NCBI GenBank assembly: GCA_964588995.1
Contig: CAZPQM010000015.1
Coordinates: forward strand, 1-51,583
Reading direction: 5' to 3'
Length of the DNA stretch: 51,583 bases
Source of the DNA: CAZPQM01 sp964588995
GTDB taxonomy: Bacteria > Pseudomonadota > Alphaproteobacteria > Rickettsiales > UBA8987
A program made the position numbers and the translations under genes. Shown here one piece after another: positions 1 to 8,109 of this stretch (the stretch's first letter is position 1; every line of letters starts with the position of its first letter). Below the pieces are notes generated by a model. The model searched no databases and was not told the origin of the DNA. It saw only the letters and a program-made list of their open reading frames with translations.

Positions 1-279
1 CCGAGGATATGGGGTATGATTCGGACGCGCATCGGGCGGTGTTGCGTAGCCGAAATTGCACCCCGGTGATTCCGGGAAGGCGCAACCGAAAAATCGAAAT
101 TATCTATGATAAACAAATCTATAAACTGCGAAAACGAATCGAAATCTACTTCGGAAAACTCAAAGAAAACAAGCGTGTCGCTCTGCGCTTCGACAAGGAG
201 GACGCCTCGTTCCTGAGCTTCATCGCACTCGCTGCCATCAAAATCCTGCTTAAACTCAGAATTAGCTAACAGTGCCTAG
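1..279 (+). mobile_element. Right end of an IS5-family insertion sequence (left part outside window)
   Basis: The first 279 bases hold the 3' part of a DDE transposase gene followed at once by an inverted-repeat end with core AGAATTAGCTAACAGT that finishes in CTAG at 276-279. The same end, in both orientations, bounds the small element at 26514-26788, which supports reading it as a terminal inverted repeat (TIR). The transposase stop codon (267-269) lies inside the TIR. CTAG may be the target duplication or part of it. The left end is off the window, so length and subgroup cannot be fixed. Confidence 0.85.
3..269 (+). CDS. IS5-family transposase, C-terminal fragment
   Basis: This is the C-terminal third of an IS5-type DDE transposase, the enzyme that cuts and joins the element ends. 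The reading frame is open to the window edge, so the gene is truncated by the contig boundary rather than visibly mutated. The fragment begins with a GYDSDA-like block followed by PVIPGRRNRK. It then shows the diagnostic Y-(2)-R-(3)-E-(6)-K signature (YKLRKRIEIYFGKLK), which carries the third catalytic acid of the DDE triad. The C-terminus is rich in Ala and Leu, as usual for the family. The stop codon falls within the terminal inverted repeat. The family assignment is secure; the subgroup is not. Confidence 0.88.
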   Translation, partial: EDMGYDSDAHRAVLRSRNCTPVIPGRRNRKIEIIYDKQIYKLRKRIEIYFGKLKENKRVALRFDKEDASFLSFIALAAIKILLKLRIS

Positions 280-452
280 TAATCAAGCGCCGGTAACATG
301 TCAATTGCAATAGACGCCATCGAGCTAACAAGGATGCATCACCACGGGTTGAAAGGCTTGACAGACGGTATTTTCTAGCATTTAAAAACATATATAAACT
401 CTAATCAGTAAGATGCAACCTTGTGTAGAGCCAGAACAGGTAAGACGATACC

Positions 453-3332
453 ATGAATAAGCGGCCCCTTCTATTGGTAACAACCGAATTGCCGGATGTC
501 GGGCGCAGCGGAGGTATTGGAGCAGCCATCTATGAGCTGGCGAGCGCTATGCGGGATACGCACCCCGTTGATATACTTTATGTAAATACGCAGGGGCTTG
601 ATGATGCAAGGTTCGAAGAGGCACGTGCTACTTACCGCCGCAGCGGAATTCGGTTGCGCTGGTTTGATCCGAAAGAATACAGTAAGCCCGAAACCGGGTA
701 TTTGCGGCATTATGCGTGGGGTGTTTACCGGTTTTTGTCAGAACAACAGACAAATTACAGCCATATACATTTTCATGATTATTTAGGTATCGGTTTTTAC
801 TGTATTTCAGCACGTCGTCAGGGTTTGGCCTTTACCGAGACGCAACTCGTAGTGCAATTACATGGCCCCTTACGCTGGGCGATGGAAATGAATGATTCGC
901 CTTTTTTTCACGAAGATCACCTGATACAGGATTATATGGAAATGCATAGCGTAGCCTGGTGTGATCAGGTGGCAGCGCCGTCTGAATATATCTGGAACTG
1001 GTATCAGGCCTACCTTCCCGAACATCGTAATGAAAAGCAAGGGCACCATATTCTTCCGAATTTGTTCCGCAGGGCGGCCTATGAATCAGGCGCTTCTTTA
1101 GCCAAGCGTCGTTCGGAGTCAGCCGAAAACGGGCTTCAGGAACTGATTATTTTCGGTCGCCATGAACATCGGAAGAGTATTCATACGGCAGTGAAGGCTA
1201 TCACAGCTATTGAGGGTGAGCTAGCACACAGGCGCGTTCGTGTGACTTTTATCGGGCAGCCCGGTATGATTCACAACGGAGATTCTTTCAGCTATTTTGT
1301 GAAAGCAACCCAAAACTGGCGATGTGATTTCCAGTTTTTCATGCATTTTGATCGGCATGATGCGCTGAATTATCTGGCGGAACGGCACAATCATGCATTA
1401 GCGATTATTCCTTCCCGCATTGAAAATGCTCCTTATACGGTCTTAGAAACGATATCGGCCAATATCCCATGCTTGTTTTCCTCTGAAGGTGGCGCTAAGG
1501 AGCTGGTTGCTGAAGAGGACGTGGCGTCCGTTACATGCGAAATGAATGCTGTCTCCTTATCTGAAGCAATTCTCTCACGTCTTGATAAAGGGGCGAAGGC
1601 AGCCCGCCCGAGGCGAAGCCACGATGAAGCAGAAACATTATGGCGTAACTTTCATAAGCCTTCAAAAAAGAAAAAAGATACCGGATCTAAGCGTAGTAAG
1701 CTAGAGCAACCGCTGGTGTCGGTTTGTATCACGCATTATGAGCGTCCGGCTAAGCTGGTAGATTGTGTCTTTGCCTTTCTGCGGCAAAGCTACCCGAAAA
1801 TCGAATTGATACTGGTAGATGACGGCTCCCGATCGGAGGATGCGGTACGGCAATTAGCTCATGTGGAAAAGCTTTTGCAGAAGCAAGGCGGAACGGTCAT
1901 TCGGCAGGATAACGCCTATTTAGGTGCGGCACGCAATACCGCATTCAAACAGGCCAAGGGCGATTATGTGTTATTTTTCGATGATGATGACCTGCCGGAC
2001 CCTCACCTTGTTGAAACATTGGTAAAGGCTATACTGCATACCGGCGCTGATGTCATGACCTGTCAGAATGTTTATATGCCGGAAGAAACACGTGGTGAGG
2101 TGCTTGCCAATCCGTCATCGCAAAACGGTTTGCCATCTCATCTGTGCCTCGGCGGGCCACTTAGTCTAGCCGCTGAACTCAATCTTTTCGGTTCCTGTGT
2201 TGCCCTTATTGCCGCATCATGTTTCCGTAAAATCGGTGGCTATTCGGAAAAATACGGTGTTGGTCATGAAGATTTCGAGCTCTACATCCGTATGGCGCAA
2301 CATGGCTATCGCATTGAGAGCTGCCCTGCAGTCTTATTCCATTATGAGTGCCAAAAGTCCAGCATGGTCACGGAAACGCATACCATCGCTAACTACCGCC
2401 GAAGCGCCGAGGCCTTTTGTGATAGCACACATCCGGCGATGAAGGACTATATCATGCTCAATGCAGGGCGTTATATGACCGAAACAGCAAAGCAGCGCAT
2501 GGAATGGCATTGTTACAATGATAAACATACGGAGTTGCGGCTTAGTTTGCGCGATCAGTCCCTGTCTTTAGAAAACCGTTTACGCACTGCCGCTACCTAC
2601 AGTAAATTGACCGGGAATCGCCGCGCCGATGCAGCCTTCAGACGGGCACTGCATGCCTGCCGACACGGAGTAGGAGACATAACGGTGAATGAGCAACCTG
2701 AGCTTATCTCGCCTTGGGATGCGATACGCAAGCCGGAGGCGCCACACCTTCAAAATGCTGTTTTGACGTTCGAACAGTTGGAAATGTTAGAACTCATCGG
2801 GCTGCAACGCGAGCAGGAATGCGCGCCATTTCTGGAACAGTCGGTCTTGGATGCTGAACAGCTCGATGCCTCCCTGCATGCCTTATTGCAGTCTGCATGT
2901 GACCATTTATCTCATCTTCCTCTTTCGGAAAAAGCCTGCACGCATTTATGTCAGCTCAAAACTACCTTATCACCAATAGAGGCGATGGAGATCATGACGC
3001 TGACATGCACGCTCGCCGAGAAGACGGCACTGGCTCAACGTTGTTTCAATGCGATATGTAAGCTTGAAGAGCAGGATTATTTAAAGCAATATCAGGATAT
3101 TGCGACCGCAGTGGAAACAGGCGCATTACGTTCCGGTTGGCATCATTTTTCGTCTTATGCGCAAGCAGAAGACCGTAACGGGTTTCGTGTGACCTCTCGT
3201 CTGAAAGCCTTTATTCTGGATAAAAAACCTGAACTGGCCGATACCATATGCATTGGCATGATACGTGACCTGCAAAAAACAACGAAGAACCGGGGGGTAC
3301 ATTTGGTTTCTCAGGATCAGCAATATGGCTGA
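453..3332 (+). CDS. Two-domain glycosyltransferase (GT4-like plus GT2), cell-surface glycan synthesis
   Basis: A 959-residue protein with two glycosyltransferase modules. Residues 1 to about 400 look like a GT4/GT-B enzyme: an N-terminal segment with the glycine-rich GRSGGIGAA loop, and near residues 315-350 the nucleotide-sugar region (PSRIENAPYTVLETISA, an E-x7-E-like pattern). A lysine-rich linker (about 400-418) leads to a GT2/GT-A domain starting at PLVSVCITHYERP (about 420), with VDDGS and a DDDD metal/nucleotide motif near 509-513. Residues 700-959 are helical and not recognised. There are no membrane segments, so it probably works in the cytoplasm on a lipid- or protein-linked acceptor. 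The next gene starts inside its last codons, so the two are translationally coupled. The sugar and acceptor cannot be predicted. Confidence 0.85.
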   Translation: MNKRPLLLVTTELPDVGRSGGIGAAIYELASAMRDTHPVDILYVNTQGLDDARFEEARATYRRSGIRLRWFDPKEYSKPETGYLRHYAWGVYRFLSEQQTNYSHIHFHDYLGIGFYCISARRQGLAFTETQLVVQLHGPLRWAMEMNDSPFFHEDHLIQDYMEMHSVAWCDQVAAPSEYIWNWYQAYLPEHRNEKQGHHILPNLFRRAAYESGASLAKRRSESAENGLQELIIFGRHEHRKSIHTAVKAITAIEGELAHRRVRVTFIGQPGMIHNGDSFSYFVKATQNWRCDFQFFMHFDRHDALNYLAERHNHALAIIPSRIENAPYTVLETISANIPCLFSSEGGAKELVAEEDVASVTCEMNAVSLSEAILSRLDKGAKAARPRRSHDEAETLWRNFHKPSKKKKDTGSKRSKLEQPLVSVCITHYERPAKLVDCVFAFLRQSYPKIELILVDDGSRSEDAVRQLAHVEKLLQKQGGTVIRQDNAYLGAARNTAFKQAKGDYVLFFDDDDLPDPHLVETLVKAILHTGADVMTCQNVYMPEETRGEVLANPSSQNGLPSHLCLGGPLSLAAELNLFGSCVALIAASCFRKIGGYSEKYGVGHEDFELYIRMAQHGYRIESCPAVLFHYECQKSSMVTETHTIANYRRSAEAFCDSTHPAMKDYIMLNAGRYMTETAKQRMEWHCYNDKHTELRLSLRDQSLSLENRLRTAATYSKLTGNRRADAAFRRALHACRHGVGDITVNEQPELISPWDAIRKPEAPHLQNAVLTFEQLEMLELIGLQREQECAPFLEQSVLDAEQLDASLHALLQSACDHLSHLPLSEKACTHLCQLKTTLSPIEAMEIMTLTCTLAEKTALAQRCFNAICKLEEQDYLKQYQDIATAVETGALRSGWHHFSSYAQAEDRNGFRVTSRLKAFILDKKPELADTICIGMIRDLQKTTKNRGVHLVSQDQQYG

Positions 3333-4131
3333 TGCGGCAGCGCCTATTACCTTACTGGGTATCGGACGATCCGGAACCAGTCTAATCGAGCGTTTGTTTA
3401 ATGCGATCCCTACTTGCGTGAGCGCAGGTGAAACCGCTTCCATGATAACAGGCATTTACACCGGGGTAGATGATGCCTATTTTGATTCTCCTATACTTCC
3501 CAACCACGATCGGGAAACACGCCCCGCGCAGGCCGTACGGTTTTTTATGCAAGAGGTATTTCAACTGGATCTGGCAGAACACTGGTTTCACAAACCTGCA
3601 GGTATACCTAAGCGTTTCGACTGGAATTATTACCGGCATCATGAAGATCGGATGAGGTTTCCCTCCTTATATTACCGTGAGCTGTTTGATAGAACCTTCC
3701 CGGACGCGCGATATTTTACTGTGCTCCGCAACCCGTGGGATATCATAGCTTCACGTATGAAATATTCTGGCTGGCCTGAAACCGGTCAATGGAATGATAT
3801 TGCTATCGTGTATGATATTCTTGATCGTTTTCGCGATAAGCTGGAGCTAGTGTTATTTTACGAGGATATAAAAGAAAATCCGCGCGAGGAAATGATGCGA
3901 TTATTATCGCATTTTCATCTGGATTCGCCACCTGATTTTGAGAATCTGCTACAAACACATCATGCGCCTGCAAAAGATTCCGAGCTCCATCAATCGCATC
4001 AGGAAAGCTGGAAAGATATGCAGGGTCCCGATGATTTTTCAGCTGACACGATCGCGTTAATTGAGCGTTTTTGGAAAGAGGCCGGCAAGACCTTTACGCA
4101 GCCCGGGCATAATAGGATTTTCTTCACCTGA
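3325..4131 (+). CDS. Sulfotransferase family protein (PAPS-dependent)
   Basis: Predicted to transfer sulfate from PAPS to a hydroxyl or amine on a glycan or small acceptor. The N-terminal 5'-phosphosulfate loop reads LLGIGRSGTSLIERLF. The 3'-phosphate loop reads LRNPWDIIASRMKYSG, a good match to the family pattern RxPxDxxxSR. I chose the ATG at 3325 because it overlaps the upstream glycosyltransferase stop by 8 bases and places the P-loop near the N-terminus; an upstream ATG at 3265 would add 20 residues lying inside the previous gene. The length (268 residues) is normal for bacterial sulfotransferases. Coupling to the GT genes suggests sulfation of the same surface polysaccharide. The substrate is unknown. 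Confidence 0.82.
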   Translation: MADAAAPITLLGIGRSGTSLIERLFNAIPTCVSAGETASMITGIYTGVDDAYFDSPILPNHDRETRPAQAVRFFMQEVFQLDLAEHWFHKPAGIPKRFDWNYYRHHEDRMRFPSLYYRELFDRTFPDARYFTVLRNPWDIIASRMKYSGWPETGQWNDIAIVYDILDRFRDKLELVLFYEDIKENPREEMMRLLSHFHLDSPPDFENLLQTHHAPAKDSELHQSHQESWKDMQGPDDFSADTIALIERFWKEAGKTFTQPGHNRIFFT

Positions 4132-4198
4132 ATACACTGACATTCGTGCTCATTCGTGATACAAAGTAGCGACGTATCCTATACAGGTTAGACAAAGG

Positions 4199-6400
4199 AT
4201 GAACGGTAAGATACTCATATGGACGGATGACCCCGGTCAGGGTGGTACGGCCCTGAACAGTACATTTACGGCGGAATTACTGAAACAGGCCGGTTATGAG
4301 GTGTGTTATGTGAGTTATCCGCAAGATACCACCCTGCGTAAACGGCGCAGCGAAGCGGGTATTTACGAGATCGACTTGCCTTACCATCCGCTTGATCAGT
4401 TTGAGAAAGGGCTGTATTCCCGTAGCGAGGCCGAAACCATCTTAACAAGCGAACAACCCGATCTCGTGTTATTTGGCGACGGGGCAATTGGCTCCTCGCT
4501 GGGGGCCAAAGAACAGGCACAACTGCTCGGCATACCATTTATTACCGTGGTTAACTGGGTTGATGCTTCCCATGCGTCGCGCTTTAAATCCGAAACGGAT
4601 CGTATTCGCGATATGTTGCTTGCATCAGGTGAGGTGGTGACCGTATCAGCAGCCAACCTTGCTGCATTACAGCAAATTTACGGGCTTCCAGCGAGTTTCG
4701 GGCGCGTTATTCTCAATGGCCGGCCTGATCATTTTTTCCTGCCCATAGCGAAGGATGCGGCGCAAGCCAAACGGCGTGAGCTCACTCTTCCCCCTGATGC
4801 CTGCGTGTGTCTGACGGTAGCTCGCTTCGAGCCGCGCAAAGGCTATCGCTATCAGCTGGAGGCGTTAAAACGTCTGCGTGCGCATCCAATAATATGGGAA
4901 CGGCTGCATTTTCTGTGGGTAGGGCATGACCCGCTCGGGGAGTTGCCCGCGCTCCAGCATGAACTTGATACATCCGGACTTTCTGACCACGTCACCTGTT
5001 TGAAAGATGTTGAGGATATGGCGCCTCTATACGGGCTGTCCGATCTCTTTATATTGCCGTCCGAATCGGAAGGTATGCCGCTCTGCATTACCGAAGCGAT
5101 GGCGCAGGGCGTTCCGGTTATTGCAAGCGCCGTAAGCGGTATTCCTGAGCAGCTGGGGGAAAAATGCGAGACGCTGCTACCCGATCCGCTGGACGATAGC
5201 GAAGGCTGTATCAACCGACTGGTGGAGCATATCGTGCGGCTTAGCGAATCTGAGAAATCGCGGCGTCAATTAGGTGAGGCGATGGCCGCACGAGCCCGCG
5301 AGCTCTTCTCCGGTACGGTTATGCAGGCCGCCTATAAGGAGGTTATTGAAACGGCGCGCAAGGTAAATCATTCGACTGCCGAAATCCCTCGCTTGCGCTG
5401 GAATGATTATCAGCCGGGCGCCGTGATTGATTTCTCCGTCAGAGAGCAGCTTTATCATTATATTCAAAATGGCTGGGGATGGGTAGAAGAGGATGGGTGC
5501 TGGACCATTGGGGATGCGGCTAGTTTAATGCTGCATATCCCGGCTTACCTGAGGCATCAGTGCCGTTTCCTGCAATGTGAGTTAATGCCGCATATGCCAT
5601 CGGGCGCCGAGCCGCTTGATCTTCGCTTTATGCTCAATGACGAGGAAATAGGCGCCGTAACGCTTACCAAGATGCAGCCGCACTGTCAGCAGTTACGTAT
5701 ACCGCCTCGTCTATGGGAATTACACACCCCGGAGGAGGCATGCAAAATCACTTTGCGGGTTGATAATCCGCGTTCGCCGCACCAGTTCGGCATCAGCGAG
5801 GATAAACGCCTGCTTGGCGTCAAATGTTATTCCTTCACGCTGGGCCCGGTTTCGACACCGCCACCGATGGCGTTTAAGGCGGCGCTTGAACTGATCGATG
5901 CAACCACGGAAACATTACACAAATGGGCGCAGACAGGCGAAATTATTTCTATGCTTAACCTTCTGAGTGTGGGGGATACTCTCTGGCATCATCTATCAAA
6001 ACCCGATCTGTCGGCTTTATATGAACCGGAACCATCGTTGCAACATCCGCCGCTCGGTGTGGTATTCATCGACCGGTTGATGATGGCGCTCTGGCGAAGC
6101 CGTCCGGACTTGCAGTCACATTTTACTTTATCTGATATAACAGGCTATGCGGGCTTTCTGGTCTGGATATATACGTGCGGCTGCAAGGAATACGCCATTA
6201 AACCGTGGCTGAATCCGCGCTATCTTTCGCTGCTTGAACGTCCTGTCGCCGACAGCAATCAGCCTTCATCTCCTACCGAACTCACATTGTTGCATTATCT
6301 CATCTGGCGTAGTCGTAAAGATTTGCAGGCCCAGTTTAATCTGAAGGAGGCTTCCGGAAGACAGGCTATGCAAGAATGGGCAGAGCGCGAAGCGGTCTAA
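4199..6400 (+). CDS. GT4 glycosyltransferase with C-terminal accessory and repeat module
   Basis: 733 residues. The first 385 or so form a GT-B glycosyltransferase: N-terminal DPGQGGTALN loop, VARFEPRKGY at the domain junction, and the donor-binding E-x7-E in SESEGMPLCITEAMAQG (about 290-300), followed by a typical PVIAS segment. Residues 400-540 resemble a beta-sandwich accessory region (GWGWVEEDGCWTIGD), similar to segments seen beside surface-glycan GTs. The C-terminal 200 residues contain two copies of a unit with the pattern WRSR-(P/K)-DLQ-xx-F, which I recognise only as a repeat seen at the ends of some glycosyltransferases. No membrane segments. It follows the sulfotransferase by 67 bases on the same strand and likely belongs to the same glycan locus. 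Confidence 0.85.
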   Translation: MNGKILIWTDDPGQGGTALNSTFTAELLKQAGYEVCYVSYPQDTTLRKRRSEAGIYEIDLPYHPLDQFEKGLYSRSEAETILTSEQPDLVLFGDGAIGSSLGAKEQAQLLGIPFITVVNWVDASHASRFKSETDRIRDMLLASGEVVTVSAANLAALQQIYGLPASFGRVILNGRPDHFFLPIAKDAAQAKRRELTLPPDACVCLTVARFEPRKGYRYQLEALKRLRAHPIIWERLHFLWVGHDPLGELPALQHELDTSGLSDHVTCLKDVEDMAPLYGLSDLFILPSESEGMPLCITEAMAQGVPVIASAVSGIPEQLGEKCETLLPDPLDDSEGCINRLVEHIVRLSESEKSRRQLGEAMAARARELFSGTVMQAAYKEVIETARKVNHSTAEIPRLRWNDYQPGAVIDFSVREQLYHYIQNGWGWVEEDGCWTIGDAASLMLHIPAYLRHQCRFLQCELMPHMPSGAEPLDLRFMLNDEEIGAVTLTKMQPHCQQLRIPPRLWELHTPEEACKITLRVDNPRSPHQFGISEDKRLLGVKCYSFTLGPVSTPPPMAFKAALELIDATTETLHKWAQTGEIISMLNLLSVGDTLWHHLSKPDLSALYEPEPSLQHPPLGVVFIDRLMMALWRSRPDLQSHFTLSDITGYAGFLVWIYTCGCKEYAIKPWLNPRYLSLLERPVADSNQPSSPTELTLLHYLIWRSRKDLQAQFNLKEASGRQAMQEWAEREAV

Positions 6401-6635
6401 TCCGCTAATCGCAAAGCTTTGGGATTTTGCGTTACCAACGGAACATGCTGGAAAGGACGGATGAGAAGCTCAGGTTCGATTCGAGTAGGGTTAGTAAGCC
6501 CGACGAGAAAAGCGGCGCCAACCCACCCTGCTCGTCATTAGGTTAACCGCTGCCGCTCGTCAGCTTGATGCGTGCTTCGAATCCATGCATCCAACGCGGT
6601 TTGCGCTTAGTTTCAGGTAAGGCTAATAACAATTA
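6401..6635. other. Gene-poor stretch with a palindromic repeat
   Basis: There is no convincing gene here. The segment opens with a weak hairpin after the GT stop (CGCAAA ... TTTGCG, about 6411-6432) that could end transcription. It continues with the palindrome at 6482-6534, and ends in AT-rich sequence that leads into the parD promoter. Confidence 0.5.
6482..6534. repeat. Imperfect palindrome of the GGGTGGGTT/AACCCACCC type
   Basis: The arms CGAGTAGGG (6482-6490) and CCCTGCTCG (6526-6534) pair with one mismatch. They enclose partly complementary GTTAG/CCAACCC sequence and a purine-rich loop. Interspersed palindromes of this composition are common between bacterial genes; only one copy is seen in this window. 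Confidence 0.45.
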
Positions 6636-6664
6636 TTGCTAATTTCTGTTATATGGGTTATAAT
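6636..6664 (+). promoter_or_regulatory. Strong sigma-70 type promoter for parD
   Basis: A -35 element TTGCTA at 6636-6641 and a perfect -10 TATAAT at 6659-6664 are separated by 17 bases, 36 bases before the parD ATG. A small dyad (AATAA-CAA-TTATT) lies at about 6625-6637 over the -35 element and could be an autoregulatory ParD operator. The operator role is inference from how ParDE loci are usually controlled. Confidence 0.7.
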
Positions 6665-6700
6665 TAGGAAGTTAAAAACGAAGAATTCAGAGGGTTATCT

Positions 6701-6967
6701 ATGAATATATCGCTTACACCAGAGCTTGAGCAGCTGATCGCTTCAAAAGTGGCTAGTGGGTACTACCATTCCTCCAGCGAAGTGGTGCGTGAAGGGCTGC
6801 GCCTGCTTGCTGAGCGAGACGAACTCAAACAAAAGCGAATCGAAATGTTGAATCAGGAGATTCAAAAAGGTCTCAACCAGCTGAGTGCCGGGCAAACGAT
6901 TTCTGGTGAAGATGCTTATAAGGAGTTGATGGAAGCGTGTGACCGAGACATTAACAATGCCTCATAG
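6701..6967 (+). CDS. parD: ParD-family type II antitoxin
   Basis: An 88-residue ribbon-helix-helix protein. The N-terminus (MNISLTPELEQLIASKVASG) forms the DNA-binding strand and first helix. The segment YHSSSEVVREGLRLL is the classic ParD second helix. The acidic, helical C-terminal half would wrap the toxin. It should both repress its own promoter and neutralise ParE. An AGAGGG ribosome binding site lies about 7 bases before the ATG. Its stop overlaps the parE start by 11 bases, the usual coupled arrangement. The partner toxin is broken by a stop codon (next entry), so this antitoxin appears orphaned. It may still repress its promoter or act on ParE toxins encoded elsewhere. Confidence 0.88.
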   Translation: MNISLTPELEQLIASKVASGYYHSSSEVVREGLRLLAERDELKQKRIEMLNQEIQKGLNQLSAGQTISGEDAYKELMEACDRDINNAS

Positions 6968-7250
6968 TTACATTCTTGCTCCACTTGCACAATCCGACCT
7001 TCATTCCATTCGTAAATATATTGCCCAAGATAATCCTCATGCCGCAAAGAAGGTGGTAGAGTAGATTTTCAGAATAATTCAACATCTGGCTGAAAACTCT
7101 CACATTGGTCACACACGTGAAGACCTTACCGATAAACCGGTTCGGTTTTTTAGTGTGAGGCATTACATGATTGTTTATCGAGAAGATTCTTCTCCGCTTG
7201 AGATTGTTCGTGTATTGAGCGGTTATCGCGACATCACTTCTCTCCTTTAG
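6957..7250 (+). pseudogene. parE: parE toxin pseudogene (in-frame amber at codon 36)
   Basis: Translation from the ATG at 6957 gives a ParE/RelE-fold toxin: start MPHSYILAPLAQSDL, then SIRKYIAQDNPHAAKKVVE. A TAG stop at 7062-7064 follows. The same frame resumes with IFRIIQHLAENSHIGH and finishes with the family's C-terminal VRFFSVRHYMIVYRED and VLSGYRDI. Apart from the stop, the 97-codon frame is uninterrupted to 7250, the normal ParE length. TAG could come from a CAG glutamine codon by one substitution. TAG also ends parD and egtD here, so recoding is unlikely. The N-terminal 35 residues alone lack the toxin's active C-terminal half. The upstream antitoxin and promoter remain intact, so the inactivation looks recent. 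Confidence 0.85.
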
Positions 7251-7462
7251 TTAAAGTTCCAGTCTTCGTAGCCCATCCAGTCTTTGCTGGTGGGTGCTTC
7301 GGTTGCTTCCTGCGTGTCCGGCTGGCGTAGCTGTTTGCACCAGATCAGCCCTAAACGTGACATTCATCCGCAAAAAAGCAATCTCACCTCCGGGCAGGTT
7401 CGCAAACCGTCTATGGCACCCTGCCCATCAGGCGGAAGCTTATCGTGCTGCAGTGGAGAAAC

Positions 7463-7589
7463 TACACCCGCCGGCTGAGGGGTGCGACGAGGGTTTGCCG
7501 GGTGGTCGGCTTACTGATAAAGTCGTTCATGCCTGCTTGAAGCATTTTGCCTTATCCTCATTTAGCGCGCTTGCGGTGAGCGCGATGCT
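7463..7589 (-). pseudogene. Remnant of a response-regulator receiver domain
   Basis: Read on the minus strand from 7589, the sequence gives SIALTASALNEDKAKC. After a one-base frameshift near 7540 it continues QAGMNDFISKPTTRQTLVA and ends at a stop at 7463. This is the last third of a receiver (REC) domain, with the conserved (I/P)-ALTA strand and the GMNDFISKP block that carries the essential lysine, as found at the end of hybrid histidine kinases. The phosphorylated aspartate region is absent and the upstream frame is closed, so this is a dead fragment. Just downstream on the same strand (about 7250-7370) a 38-codon open stretch ending MGYEDWNFN is unrecognised. Confidence 0.6.
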
Positions 7590-7748
7590 TAGGCGATAGT
7601 GATCACAACCAAAAGGTCAATTTTTCAGAAATAAGAACAAAAGATAAAATGCAGGAGTTGAAATTCTTGCCACAGGGCGACACTATCCTTGACCTCGCGT
7701 GTCTCAGATGTTTGGCTGGGGTGCATTAAAAAAACAGAGGACAGAATT

Positions 7749-8096
7749 ATGTGGAAAACATTGATGCTAACAACAGCCTGTGCGGTGACGCTCGGCCTTT
7801 CCGGTGCGGCGTTTGCGCAAGCGCAGTCAGATATTTCTAACCAGCAATTGCAGCAATTTGCGAGTGTGCAGCAGCAGTTGATGCAGGTGCAGCAAAAACA
7901 CCGGCAGGCCTTTCAGCAGGCGGGAAGTCAGGAAGAGAAAATGGCCATCCAGCAGCAGGCCGGTCGCGAAATGACGAACATTGTTGAAGGTTCCCCGCTT
8001 TCGATTGAACAATATAACCAGATCGGTACCGCGCTACAGACTTCTGAGGTCCTGCAGAAACGCCTTACCGGAATGATGACGCAGCAACAGCAATAG
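7749..8096 (+). CDS. Small exported DUF4168-like protein
   Basis: 115 residues from the ATG at 7749, which has AGAGGA about 9 bases upstream; an in-frame start 60 bases earlier would put a non-signal tail before the signal peptide. The N-terminus (MWKTLMLTTACAVTLGLSG, cleavage likely after AFA) is a typical Sec signal. The mature part is glutamine-rich and helical (SNQQLQQFASVQQQLMQVQQ) and ends with an SIEQYNQIGTALQ segment, matching the DUF4168 pattern of small periplasmic helical proteins of unknown role. The convergent membrane-protein gene ends 13 bases downstream. No function can be assigned. Confidence 0.75.
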   Translation: MWKTLMLTTACAVTLGLSGAAFAQAQSDISNQQLQQFASVQQQLMQVQQKHRQAFQQAGSQEEKMAIQQQAGREMTNIVEGSPLSIEQYNQIGTALQTSEVLQKRLTGMMTQQQQ

Positions 8097-8109
8097 CGCG
8101 GTTGTTACG

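Noticed and set aside
7062..7064. Amber codon in parE as evidence of stop-codon recoding
   Set aside because: TAG ends several intact genes here (for example parD, egtD, rpmH), so general recoding is not plausible.
7284..7599. Plus-strand open frames of 64 and 101 codons
   Set aside because: They overlap the receiver-domain remnant on the other strand, have odd composition (Cys, Ser, Arg) and resemble no protein.
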